Notes: generated from the sequence alone by a model not told the origin. 51,807 bases of DNA from Dactylosporangium sucinum (GCF_014647515.1 NZ_BMPI01000027.1:89059-140865); one strand, 5' to 3'. Positions 1 to 7,727 are shown, numbered from the stretch's first letter. Translations and numbers: made by a program.

Positions 1-1896
1 GGCGTTCGCGGCGGTCAGCGCACCGTCCTGGTAGGACGCGGTCGCCCGGGCGCCGGCGTTGCGGGCCAGGTTCACCGGCACGTCCGACGGCGGCGCCGGC
101 GGCTTCGGCACGGTCTGCCCGGCGGGCGGCCACAGCGTGAACGTGTTGGCGCCGCCGCGCGCGTTCGCGAACGGGCCGGCCATCGTGTTGGTGGTGGCGA
201 CCGGCGCGCCGAAGAAGTCGGTGGTGACGTCGGCCGCGATGCTCTCGTTCGCGCGCGGGATGACGCCGACGCGGCTCCTCGTTGCCGGGGTCAGGCCCGA
301 GATGCCCGTCGCGTTGAGATCGAAGCTGAGCGACATCTGGGTGTTCGTCGCGGTGTACCGCACGTTCGACAGCGCGCCGGTGAAGTTGCCCTCCTTGACG
401 TGCGTCTTGCCGGTCGCGTTGTCGGGCAGCGTCGAACCCTGGACGAGGTTGTTGTACCAGAAGAACTTCTGCGGACTGGTGAGCGCGGTCGACTCGTTCA
501 TCGTGCCCGGCTGGAAGTAGTAGGCGTCGCGCCCGCTGCCGTCGATGTTGATGCGGCCGTTGTCGATGAAGAGGTTGTTCGCGAACACGACGCCGGTGGC
601 GTCCAGCGTGCGGATGTCGCTGTTGCCGATGAACACGTTGTTGTCGACGAGGATCGGGCCGTGGATGGCCTCCGCGTAGTACCCCCACGGCGTGTTCATG
701 ACGATGTTGCCGGTGACGCGGACGTTCTGGTTGCCCCAGTCGGTCCAGATGCCGGCCGAGTTGCCGCCCTTCGAGCTCTTGATGTAATTGCCCTTGATGA
801 GGCCCTCGTTCATGTAGTGGACCTTGATCGGGGCCGTCTCCGCGCCGCTGAACTCGTTGCGGTAGTTGGTGTCCTCGATCATGTTGTAGAGAATGTCGGA
901 GTTCCACGAGAACACGCCGGCGATCCCGGACTGGCCGGCCTTGCCGATGTAGTTGTTGCGCACCACGTGCGAGCCGTATTTCGCGGTGTCGCGGAAGTGC
1001 GTGCGGGTGGTGCCGGGCCGGTTGCCCGCCCACTCGTCGCAGCCGAGGCCGATGTCGATGCCGATGGTCCGCGCGTTGAGCACGACGTTCTGCTCGATGA
1101 TCCAGCGCAGGCCGCCGTACACGCTGATCGCGCCCGCCTGCCGCCGCGACGGGCTGCTCGGGAAGTCGGAGTAGGTGCCGGCCGCCTGGTTCATGGTGAA
1201 CCCGCGGACGGTGATGTAGCCGAGGCCCCACACGTCGGGGGCGAAGATCTGCCGGCGCACGTTGATCTCGGCCAGCTTGGCGTTCGGGTCGGCGGTGCCG
1301 AAGTTCGCCCAGATGGTGGTGGTACCGCCGGAGACCTGCGAGTACCACGTGTTCGCCGCCGACTGGACGTCGCTCAGGGCCGGCTTCTCGTAGTACGCCT
1401 GCTCGCTCAGGTAGACGTCACCGGCGGTGTAGCCGGGGAACGTGGCGTCCCCGCCGCCCTGCGGCTGGCCGGTCGCGTACGGGTTGTACGCGCCGAAGAA
1501 GCTGCCGGGCAGGCTGACGCTCCACACGTTGCCGCTGGTGCGCACCCAGCTGTTGATCTCCTCGGATCCCTTGATGACGACGTCGCCGTCGCCGGCGTTG
1601 GTGTACGTGATGCGGGCGGTCTCGCCGGTGCCGCCGCGGGCGGGCTTGACGGTCTCGCGGTAGAGGCCGGCGTGCACGACGACGGTGTCGCCCGGCTGCG
1701 CGTCCTGGGCGGCGCGGTTGATCGTCAGGTAGGGCGCGGCCTGCGTGCCGGCGTTGGCGTCGTTGCCGTTCTTCGCGACGTGGATGGTGCGCACGGCGGC
1801 CGCGGCCGGCTGGGCCGCGAGCACCGGCACCGCGACCGCCACGAGGGCGAACGCACCGGCGACCGCGCACAGCGACGTGATCCTGCGGTGGGTCAT
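1..1896 (-). CDS. Secreted right-handed beta-helix protein, C-terminus cut by window edge
   Basis: The visible 632 codons begin with a Sec signal peptide (MTHRRITS, hydrophobic stretch, Ala-rich cleavage region near residue 34). A region starting TIHVAKNGNDANAGT follows, the classic opening of DUF1565/pectate-lyase-like parallel beta-helix proteins, and then many short Asn- and Gly-rich turns (NNYIGKAG, GNYIKSS, DNNVFIGNSD) typical of beta-helix coils. Near the window edge a Pro-rich linker leads into NLARNAGARATASYQDG, which looks like the start of an F5/8 type C (CBM32-like) carbohydrate-binding domain. The start is supported by a GGAG ribosome site a few bases upstream. The fold is shared by polysaccharide lyases, glycosidases and epimerases, so the reaction is not assigned. 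It lies downstream of the ROK regulator on the same strand and probably acts on an extracellular polysaccharide. Confidence 0.85.
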   Translation of the reverse strand, partial: MTHRRITSLCAVAGAFALVAVAVPVLAAQPAAAAVRTIHVAKNGNDANAGTQAAPYLTINRAAQDAQPGDTVVVHAGLYRETVKPARGGTGETARITYTNAGDGDVVIKGSEEINSWVRTSGNVWSVSLPGSFFGAYNPYATGQPQGGGDATFPGYTAGDVYLSEQAYYEKPALSDVQSAANTWYSQVSGGTTTIWANFGTADPNAKLAEINVRRQIFAPDVWGLGYITVRGFTMNQAAGTYSDFPSSPSRRQAGAISVYGGLRWIIEQNVVLNARTIGIDIGLGCDEWAGNRPGTTRTHFRDTAKYGSHVVRNNYIGKAGQSGIAGVFSWNSDILYNMIEDTNYRNEFSGAETAPIKVHYMNEGLIKGNYIKSSKGGNSAGIWTDWGNQNVRVTGNIVMNTPWGYYAEAIHGPILVDNNVFIGNSDIRTLDATGVVFANNLFIDNGRINIDGSGRDAYYFQPGTMNESTALTSPQKFFWYNNLVQGSTLPDNATGKTHVKEGNFTGALSNVRYTATNTQMSLSFDLNATGISGLTPATRSRVGVIPRANESIAADVTTDFFGAPVATTNTMAGPFANARGGANTFTLWPPAGQTVPKPPAPPSDVPVNLARNAGARATASYQDGALTAANA

Positions 1897-1970
1897 GGGG
1901 CTCCTTCAGCGGAGGGGAGCGGGGGGCGGGGCATGCGTCGGCAACGTCTTGCCGAGCCGTCCTCGACGAG

Positions 1971-2009
1971 GCGCCCACGACGGACGCCCACGACGGGCGC
2001 CCACGACGG
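1971..2009. repeat. Three tandem copies of a 13-bp unit
   Basis: The unit (G/A)CGCCCACGACGG occurs three times head to tail. It sits in the presumed 5' leader of the beta-helix gene and has no open-frame support. Confidence 0.8.
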
Positions 2010-2167
2010 GACGACCTCGGCCGAGGTGTGCTCGACGAGGCGGTGGTGGGTGGCCCCGGTGACGTCAGCGCGCCGTCGCGTCGTCTGCTGCGCGGCCGCC
2101 GTGCACCGGCGCCGCGCCCGGAGTGCATCGCCCGCCGGCCCACGGATGGCGGCCGTGCCCGCGGCGC

Positions 2168-2217
2168 GATTGCAGACTTAAATAATTAATCTATGCTCTC
2201 GTACTTGCGAAGCAATC
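2168..2217 (-). promoter_or_regulatory. Promoter and AT-rich operator of the beta-helix gene
   Basis: On the minus strand a TTGCTT -35-like box (2210-2215) is followed after 16 bp by TAGATT (2188-2193), then AATTATTTAAG. The island is strikingly AT-rich for this genome. It is bracketed by GATTGC/GCAATC (2168-2173 and 2212-2217) and contains CATAGATTA (2187-2195), also present upstream of the sugar ABC operon at 5016. ROK repressors often bind AT-rich palindromes, so this is a candidate operator of the neighbouring ROK protein (inference). Confidence 0.5.
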
Positions 2218-2357
2218 TAAGGGCGCTCCGCCCCCACGTCAACCGGGGGCCGAGGTCGGCATCGGCGCGGCGACCGGACGCCCACCTGCGCCTCGGGTCC
2301 GGATGAACGCCGCGACCCGCCGCGCACGGGGAGGCCCGGGGCGCGGGAGGCGGCGAC

Positions 2358-3590
2358 CTAGATCAGGGCGGCGACCTGCGGGCCGTGGCCGGGAGCGACC
2401 GAACCCTGCAGGACCAGGGCCGCGCCGCCGATCGCGGCCGAGTCGCGCGGGTTGCTCGACAGGTCGACGTGGACCTCGTGCACGTCGCGGGCGAAGGCCT
2501 GGGCCGCCAGCCGGCGGCGGATCTCGGTCACGTAGATCGAGCCGGCCACCGCGAAGCCCGGGCCCGCCAGGACCAGCGTGTCGAGGTCCCACAGGTTGGC
2601 CAGGGTCACCGCGCCCTCGGCGAGCAGGGTCGCCGACTCGTCGATGAACGCGCGGGCCTCGGCGTCGCCGTAGATGGCCGCTCTCGCCAGGACGTCGAAG
2701 GCCCTCGCGTCCGGGTCGGCCGGGTGGATGCGCAGGCGGTCGGCCAGGCCCCGGGTGGCCCGGGCCCGGGCGACCAGGCGGTGCGGCGCGGCCACCTGCT
2801 CCAGGCAGCCGTGGCCGCCGCAGCGGCAGGGCTCGCCGGCGCGGACCACCCGCAGGTGGCCGATCTTGCCCGCGTTGGAGCTGGCGCCGCGGTGCAGGGC
2901 GCCGTCGAGCACGACGCCGGAGCCGATGCCCGAGTTCATGTACAGGCAGCCGAACGTGCGGTCGCGCGAGATCTGCCGGCCCCAGAACTCCCCGATCGCG
3001 GCGGCCGCGGCGTCGGTGTCGACGAGGACCGGCACGCCGAGCCGGCCGCTCAGCGCGTGCGCCAGGTCGAGGTCGGGCCGGGGCGGCAGGCCCGGCAGCG
3101 CCAGGAAGCGGCCCCGCGCCACGTCCACCGGGCCCGGGCCGACGACGGCCATGCCGGCCACGCTCTGCGGTGGCAGGCCGAGGCCGTCGGTGACGTCGCG
3201 GTACAGCGTGGCGAGCCGGTCGACCACGGACGCCGGCTTCCCGTCGGCCGGGCCGGCGACGAGCTGCCGGCCGACCGTGCCGCCGCGGGTGTCGGTGACG
3301 ACGCAGGTCAGGGTGTCGGCGCCGACGTGGATGCCGACCCCGTACGCGGCGCGGGAGTTGATGACGAGCATGGTGCGCGGCTTGCCCCGCGTCGCGACCG
3401 TGTCGCCGGTCTCGCGCACGACCCCGTCGTCGATCAGCCGGCGCACGATGTTCGAGATCGTGGGCTGCGTGAGCCCGGTGGCCTTGACCAGCTCGACCCG
3501 GCTGATCGGCCCGGAGGAGCGGATGAGGTCGACGATGAGCGCGCGGCTGCCGGGCCCCGCGGCCGCCGCCTCCCGTCGTGCCACCGCCAA
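2358..3590 (-). CDS. ROK-family transcriptional regulator
   Basis: This 410-aa protein has an N-terminal winged helix-turn-helix (roughly residues 15-65; ISRVELVKATGLTQPTIS is the recognition region) followed by a sugar-kinase-like ROK domain. The ROK zinc signature is present as GH then CRCGGHGCLE near residues 245-262, and VDTDAAAAAIGEFWG matches the phosphate/sugar-binding segment. Length and domain order are those of NagC/XylR-type ROK repressors, which bind a sugar and release DNA. The start is TTG at 3590; a GTG at 3584 is equally placed relative to AGAGGCGG. It is divergent from the LacI-like gene and lies between the beta-helix gene and the ABC operon, so it probably controls both in response to an imported saccharide. 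Confidence 0.9.
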   Translation of the reverse strand: MAVARREAAAAGPGSRALIVDLIRSSGPISRVELVKATGLTQPTISNIVRRLIDDGVVRETGDTVATRGKPRTMLVINSRAAYGVGIHVGADTLTCVVTDTRGGTVGRQLVAGPADGKPASVVDRLATLYRDVTDGLGLPPQSVAGMAVVGPGPVDVARGRFLALPGLPPRPDLDLAHALSGRLGVPVLVDTDAAAAAIGEFWGRQISRDRTFGCLYMNSGIGSGVVLDGALHRGASSNAGKIGHLRVVRAGEPCRCGGHGCLEQVAAPHRLVARARATRGLADRLRIHPADPDARAFDVLARAAIYGDAEARAFIDESATLLAEGAVTLANLWDLDTLVLAGPGFAVAGSIYVTEIRRRLAAQAFARDVHEVHVDLSSNPRDSAAIGGAALVLQGSVAPGHGPQVAALI

Positions 3591-3663
3591 CCGCCTCTCG
3601 TCTCGCCGTACGCTGTCGCACGACTACGGTACGGGGACGAGGCTAGACGATGCGGGAGGGATC

Positions 3664-4509
3664 ATGGCGACAGCAGCGCCCAGGCCGGGGACGCCGGTCG
3701 GCCTCGCCCTCGTGCGCGACGCCGAGGTCCTCGGCGCGGAGCCGTTCTTCCACGAGTTCATCGCGGGCATCGAGCGGATCCTGGTGCCGTTGGGCGTTCC
3801 GGTGCTGCTGCAGGTCGTCGCCACCGTCGCCCAGGCCGGCGACCGGATGCGGGCCTGGGCCCAGCACGGCCAGGTCCAGGGCATGATCCTCATCGACCTG
3901 CTCCCCGACGACGAACGCGTGGCCCTGGTCCGCCGCCTGCGCATGCCGACAGTCGTCATCGGCGACCCGGTCACCGCCGGCGGCCTGCCGACGGTGTGGA
4001 CCCAGGACGACGTGGCCATGCGCGACGTGGTCACGGCCCTGGTCCGCGGCGGCCACACGCACCTCGGCCACGTCGCCGGCCCGGCCCAGATGGCCCACAC
4101 GATCATCCGCCGCGGCACGTTCGAGACGGCCGCCGCGTCGCTGGGCGCGCGCACGACGTCGTTCGACGGCGACTACTCGGAGGCGGCGGGGGTCCGCGCG
4201 GTCGCCTCCCTGGCCGCCCTCACCCAGCGCCCGACGGCCCTGGTCTTCGACAACGACGTGATGGCCCTGGGCGCCCTGCACGAGGCGGCCCGCCGCGGCC
4301 TGGCGGTGCCGGACGACCTGTCCCTGGTCGCGTGGGACGACTCGGCGCTGTGCCAGCTGGCCGCGCCACCGCTCAGCGCCGTGAGCCACGACGTCCAGGA
4401 GCTCGGCGAGCTGGTCGGCCACACGCTGGCCGACGCCCTGGCCGGCGCCCCGACCGCCACCGTCAACGCTCCCCCGGCCCGCCTGACGGTCCGCGGCTCC
4501 AGCCGCTAG
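3664..4509 (+). CDS. LacI/periplasmic-binding-like sensor lacking the LacI HTH
   Basis: The 281-aa product matches the sugar-binding core of LacI/GalR regulators: VGLALVRDAE opens the first lobe, TALVFDNDVMALGALHEAARRG is the usual inter-lobe segment (split here as TALVFDNDVM and ALGALHEAARRG), and DLSLVAWDDSALCQLAAPPLS is the standard late motif (DLSLVAWDDS). Typical LacI proteins are about 340 aa with 55-60 N-terminal residues forming the HTH; here only about ten residues precede the sensor fold and no HTH is readable upstream in any frame. There is no signal peptide, so it is cytoplasmic. The start has GGGAGG 5-10 bases upstream. It may be a sugar-sensing partner of the divergent ROK regulator, or a decayed repressor; the intact frame argues for function. 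Confidence 0.8.
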   Translation: MATAAPRPGTPVGLALVRDAEVLGAEPFFHEFIAGIERILVPLGVPVLLQVVATVAQAGDRMRAWAQHGQVQGMILIDLLPDDERVALVRRLRMPTVVIGDPVTAGGLPTVWTQDDVAMRDVVTALVRGGHTHLGHVAGPAQMAHTIIRRGTFETAAASLGARTTSFDGDYSEAAGVRAVASLAALTQRPTALVFDNDVMALGALHEAARRGLAVPDDLSLVAWDDSALCQLAAPPLSAVSHDVQELGELVGHTLADALAGAPTATVNAPPARLTVRGSSR

Positions 4510-4549
4510 CCGCCGCCCCGCCCCCGCCGAACGCCGCACCGCTCGGCGC

Positions 4550-4655
4550 CCAGCCCCGCCCCGCCCCCGCCCCGCCCCTGCCCCGCCCCGCCTTGCCCTG
4601 CCCCGCCTTGCCCTTTCCCGCCTTGCCCTATCCCGCCCCGCCTTGCCCCGCGTCG
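4550..4655. repeat. C-rich tandem tract (G-quadruplex-capable on minus strand)
   Basis: About 100 bases consist of degenerate CCCCGCC and CCCCGCCTTGCC units with almost no G-runs on this strand. The complementary strand therefore carries more than ten runs of three or more G separated by one to four bases, the pattern expected of G-quadruplex-forming DNA. It follows the stop codon of the LacI-like gene. Confidence 0.7.
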
Positions 4656-4674
4656 CGCCGCGTCTCGTCGCGCC

Positions 4675-4742
4675 GATCTTGGAGTTGTGGTCCCGGAAAT
4701 ATCCGACAAAGGGGATAAGTTCGGGACCACAAGTCCAAGATC
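4675..4742. repeat. Palindromic intergenic element, family A copy 1
   Basis: Arms 4675-4695 and 4722-4742 (GATCTTGGAGTTGTGGTCCC and its complement) pair at 20 of 21 positions, and pairing continues imperfectly inward to a loop near 4705-4712. The outer sequence is shared with the element at 14704-14801. Confidence 0.85.
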
Positions 4743-4825
4743 GCGCGCGTCATGCGGCAGCCGGGCAACCCGGCCGACGGCTGCGGGGCGGGACACACCC
4801 GGCACGGCCGTTGCCCAACCCGTTG

Positions 4826-4879
4826 CATGATCACGGACGTTTCCCGTCCCCATACGAGACAAAAACGTCCGCGATCATG
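4826..4879. repeat. Palindromic intergenic element, family C
   Basis: Arms CATGATCACGGACGTTT (4826-4842) and AAACGTCCGCGATCATG (4863-4879) pair at 16 of 17 positions around a 20-base loop. Like families A and B it carries GATC near the base of the stem. Confidence 0.8.
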
Positions 4880-4903
4880 AAAGGCGGCTCGGTCGGCACC
4901 GCG

Positions 4904-4972
4904 CCGCCGCGCCATGGGCCGCGCACCGCCGCACCATGGGCCGGAGGCGCGCCGCCGCGCCATGGGCCGCGC
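4904..4972. repeat. Three spaced copies of an NcoI-centred GC repeat
   Basis: The word CCGCCGC(G/A)CCATGGGCC recurs three times within 70 bases. No function is evident. Confidence 0.6.
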
Positions 4973-5015
4973 GTCGCTGGGCGTGTCTTGCCGCGGCCTT
5001 CATCGCCAGCACTTT

Positions 5016-5031
5016 CATAGATTACTAATCT
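5016..5031 (+). promoter_or_regulatory. AT-rich operator candidate of the mannoside ABC operon
   Basis: The sequence CATAGATTACTAATCT contains the perfect odd palindrome AGATTA-C-TAATCT (5019-5031). It is an AT-rich island in GC-rich DNA, about 400 bases before the binding-protein gene, and shares CATAGATTA in the same orientation with the site ahead of the beta-helix gene (2187-2195). A TTGACT box follows at 5038-5043, but no convincing -10 is seen. It is assigned to the ROK regulator by inference only. Confidence 0.45.
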
Positions 5032-5352
5032 TTGTTATTGACTTCGGCGGGGGCGTCAAGGAGGCTGTCAGGCGAGCGACGCCGAACAAGGGCAACGAGC
5101 ACAGCCGACGCGGCACCCCGCAGCGCCCCGAAGGCAGCACCGCGAAGGCAGCACAGCCGACGCAGCACCCCAAAGGGCAGCACCCCGACGACGAGCGGCA
5201 ACCGCCGTCGACGGACGAGCAACGCCGACCAAAACGCAAGCAGCACCGCCGAAGTACGCACCTGCGGCGCGCGCCCGGTACACCCCAGAACGTTCGCCGC
5301 CGAGTACGTCCAGACCGGGTCACACCCTGCCCGGCGCACGCCCCACATGCAT

Positions 5353-5383
5353 CAGCGCCGATCGACCCCGATCGACGGCGCTG
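5353..5383 (+). promoter_or_regulatory. Leader hairpin before the sugar-binding lipoprotein gene
   Basis: CAGCGCCG (5353-5360) pairs with CGGCGCTG (5376-5383), and TCGA with TCGA inside, leaving one bulged A and a six-base loop. It ends about 47 bases before the start codon and could act on translation or transcript stability. No known riboswitch class was recognised. Confidence 0.45.
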
Positions 5384-5430
5384 CGCCCTGCCCTGCCCAC
5401 TGACACCGCGTGAAAAGTTGAGGAAGCCCC

Positions 5431-6738
5431 ATGGACCACCGCACCAGGCCACGGTCCCTGCGCACCGTGGCCGCGTTCGTCGTCAGTGCCCTCGCGCTCG
5501 CACCCACGCTCGTCGCCTGTGGCGGCGACGACAGCGCGGCCAGCAGCGACGCTATCGACATCGTCACCCGCTGGTCGGCCGGGAACTCCGCCGCGGCCGC
5601 CCAGAACCGGGTCCTCCAGGCGTTCACCGCCGAGACCGGGATCAAGGTGAACGTGACCGAGGGACTGGAGACCATCGACGACCAGGTCGAGAACGCCGTC
5701 GCCGCCGGCAAGTCGCCCGACGTCGTGATCGTCAACCTGTTCGACAAGACGCTCGGCTGGCTCGACGCGGGCGTCACCGTGAACGCCGACAAGTACGTGA
5801 AGGAATGGGGGCTCGAGGGCAAGCTCAAGCCCGCGGCGCTCGACGAGTGGCGGGTCGGCGGGGCCGCCGGCGGCGAGCTGCAGGGGCTGCCGTTCTCCGG
5901 GTTCAGCTGGCCGCTCTGGTACAACACCGACCTGCTCAAGCAGGCCGGCGTCGACAGGATCCCGGCCACCACCGACGAGCTCGTCGCCGCGGCGGGCAAG
6001 CTGCGCGCCGCGAACATCGGGCCGCTCGCCGTCGGCGGCAACGACTGGACCGGGCAGAAGCTCTTCTACCAGATCGCCCAGTCGTACACCGACGCGAAGA
6101 CCATGCAGCAGGTCATGCAGAAGGGCGGCTACTGCAGCACGGAGAAGGTCCTCGACGGCATCAAGCTGTTCACGCAGCTGCGCGACGCCGGCGTGTTCGT
6201 CGACAACGCGGCCGGGCTCATCGCCGACGGCATGTACGCCGCCTACTACTCGGGCAAGGCCGCGATCATGCCGGCCGGCTCGTGGGCGTACACCGAGTCG
6301 ACGGCGGCGGGCACCGGCATCGACAAGCGCACGACGCTGGGTGGCTTCCCCGTGCCGAGTGGCTCGACGTTCAAGAAGCCGACCGCGTTCCGCGGCTTCA
6401 CCGGCGTCGGCTTCATGATCACCAAGCGCGGCGCCGAGCCGGACCGGATCGACAACGTGCGCAAGCTGGTGACGAAGTTCTACGCCGACACGGCGGTCGG
6501 CGACTTCGTCAAGGACTCGGGCATCCTGCCACCGACGACCGGCGACTTCGCCTCGTACGCCACCAACCCGCTGCTGTCCCAGTCGCTGGGTCTCGACAGC
6601 ACCGTCGACTACGCCGTGCTGCCCGACGTCTGGATCGGCTCGGCGTCGGACCGGATCATCCAGGTCCTCACCGGCGCCTACGGCAAGTCGACGCCGCAGC
6701 AGATCTGCGCCGGCCTGGACACGGCCACCAAGGGCTGA
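5431..6738 (+). CDS. Sugar ABC transporter substrate-binding lipoprotein (family 1)
   Basis: The 435-aa product has a lipoprotein signal peptide with lipobox LVAC (Cys30) followed by GGDD. The mature part is a family-1 extracellular solute-binding protein: DIVTRWSAGNSA opens the first lobe, FTAETGIKVNVTEG and SPDVVIVNLFD are typical early motifs, and LWYNTDLLKQAG is the hallmark of carbohydrate binders. It is tethered outside the membrane and hands sugar to the two permeases. GAGGA lies about six bases before the ATG. It is the first gene of an operon with two permeases and a beta-mannosidase, so a beta-mannoside or mannooligosaccharide is the likely ligand. No ATPase is encoded nearby; a shared MsiK-type ATPase elsewhere is the usual actinobacterial solution. 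Confidence 0.92.
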   Translation: MDHRTRPRSLRTVAAFVVSALALAPTLVACGGDDSAASSDAIDIVTRWSAGNSAAAAQNRVLQAFTAETGIKVNVTEGLETIDDQVENAVAAGKSPDVVIVNLFDKTLGWLDAGVTVNADKYVKEWGLEGKLKPAALDEWRVGGAAGGELQGLPFSGFSWPLWYNTDLLKQAGVDRIPATTDELVAAAGKLRAANIGPLAVGGNDWTGQKLFYQIAQSYTDAKTMQQVMQKGGYCSTEKVLDGIKLFTQLRDAGVFVDNAAGLIADGMYAAYYSGKAAIMPAGSWAYTESTAAGTGIDKRTTLGGFPVPSGSTFKKPTAFRGFTGVGFMITKRGAEPDRIDNVRKLVTKFYADTAVGDFVKDSGILPPTTGDFASYATNPLLSQSLGLDSTVDYAVLPDVWIGSASDRIIQVLTGAYGKSTPQQICAGLDTATKG

Positions 6739-6748
6739 CACCGACGAA

Positions 6749-6777
6749 GCGGGGGCCGCACGACCCGCGGCCCCCGC
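6749..6777 (+). terminator. Intercistronic hairpin after the binding-protein gene
   Basis: A perfect 11-bp stem (GCGGGGGCCGC, 6749-6759, with 6767-6777) encloses a seven-base loop between the binding-protein stop and the first permease. It has no T-run, so it more likely limits read-through or protects the 3' end of the upstream message, raising binding protein over permeases. Confidence 0.75.
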
Positions 6778-6794
6778 AACAGCGAAGGAAAGCG

Positions 6795-7727
6795 ATGTCA
6801 TCCACCAGCACCCTCGCCCGTCCCACCGCAGTACGAACGCCGACCAGCAAGCGAAGAGGCCCGTCGCACGTCCTCTGGCTGACCGTCCCGGCCCTGGTCT
6901 GGTTCGCCGTCTTCGCCGTCGGCCCGCTCGCCGCGATGTTCGTCATCGCCACCCTGCGCTGGAAGGGCCTGCTGTACGAGCCGACCTACACCGGCACCGA
7001 GAACCTCCGCAAGGTCTTCGCCGATCCCACCTTCTACGACGCCGTCCGCAACAGCACGATCCAGGTCGCCGTCGTCATCCCGGTGATGATCCCGCTCGCC
7101 TTCATGCTGGGGTACCACCTGCACACCAGGCCGCGCGGATACCGCGTGCTGTCGGTGCTGTACTTCTCCCCCGGCCTCATCTCGATCTCCGTCACCGGCA
7201 TGATCTTCTACGGGGTGCTGTCCCCGGACGGCGGCGTCAACGGCGTGCTGCGCCTGGCCGGGCTCGACAGCCTGGTCACCCCGTGGCTCGCCGACCCGGC
7301 CACGGCGCTGCCGAGCCTCATCGCCATCGACCTGTGGCGCGGCGTCGGCTGGACCGCGGTGCTGTTCGCCGCGCGCCTGTCCAGCCTGCCGCCCGACGTC
7401 ATCGAGGCGGCGCGCATCGACGGGGCCGGGCGCCTGCGGGTCATGTGGCAGATCGCGTTCCCGATGGTCAAGGACTACGTGCGGACGCTCACGATGCTGC
7501 AGTACCTCTGGACGCTCTTCACCTCGGCCGCCCTGATCCTGCTGCTGACGAAGGGCGGGCCCGGCACCTCGTCGACGACGCTCTCGTACCTGGTGTACGC
7601 GAAGGCATTCGCCCAGCGCGACCTCGGCTACAGCCAGGTGGTCGGCGTCGTCCTCCTCGTCCTCGGCATCGCCGGGATGGCCCTCATCCGCACGCTGCTG
7701 CGCAGTTCCCTGGAGCACAACCGATGA
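6795..7727 (+). CDS. Sugar ABC transporter permease (MalF-like)
   Basis: This 310-aa integral membrane protein begins with a short charged cytoplasmic tail, then a first membrane helix (LTVPALVWFAVFAVGPLAAM) and five further helices. The ATPase-docking EAA loop is readable as EAARIDGAGRLRVMWQIAFP near residues 200-220. This is the permease type that pairs with a MalG-like partner to import oligosaccharides. GGAAAG precedes the ATG. Its stop overlaps the start of the next permease (ATGA), indicating translational coupling and strict co-expression. Confidence 0.93.
   Translation: MSSTSTLARPTAVRTPTSKRRGPSHVLWLTVPALVWFAVFAVGPLAAMFVIATLRWKGLLYEPTYTGTENLRKVFADPTFYDAVRNSTIQVAVVIPVMIPLAFMLGYHLHTRPRGYRVLSVLYFSPGLISISVTGMIFYGVLSPDGGVNGVLRLAGLDSLVTPWLADPATALPSLIAIDLWRGVGWTAVLFAARLSSLPPDVIEAARIDGAGRLRVMWQIAFPMVKDYVRTLTMLQYLWTLFTSAALILLLTKGGPGTSSTTLSYLVYAKAFAQRDLGYSQVVGVVLLVLGIAGMALIRTLLRSSLEHNR

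Larger units (their letters stand above)
1897..2357. other. Non-coding gap between beta-helix gene and ROK gene
   Basis: No gene is supported here. The stretch holds the ribosome site and leader of the beta-helix gene, a 13-bp tandem repeat (1971-2009), two copies of CTCGACGAGGCG (about 1962 and 2032), an AT-rich promoter/operator island (2168-2220), and then GC-rich sequence up to the ROK stop codon. Confidence 0.6.
4510..5430. other. 920-bp intergenic region rich in repeats and palindromes
   Basis: No coding gene is supported. In order it holds a C-rich degenerate tandem tract (about 4550-4655), two long palindromes (4675-4742 and 4826-4879), three copies of a CCGCCGC(G/A)CCATGGGCC unit (4904-4972), an AT-rich palindrome that may be an operator (5016-5031), a stretch with repeated GCAGCACC words (about 5130-5185), and a hairpin just ahead of the binding-protein gene (5353-5383). 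Confidence 0.6.

Noticed and set aside
400..2181. Long plus-strand open frame opposite the beta-helix gene
   Set aside because: Its protein is low-complexity Arg/Val/Ala/Asp-rich sequence typical of antisense frames in high-GC DNA, while the opposite strand has a signal peptide and a clear beta-helix fold.
4550..4655. C-rich tandem tract as a CRISPR-like array
   Set aside because: Units are short, degenerate and contiguous with no unique spacers, and no cas gene is present.
5032..5430. Leader of the mannoside operon as a known riboswitch
   Set aside because: No conserved aptamer core was recognised; only a simple hairpin and repeated GCAGCACC words are present.
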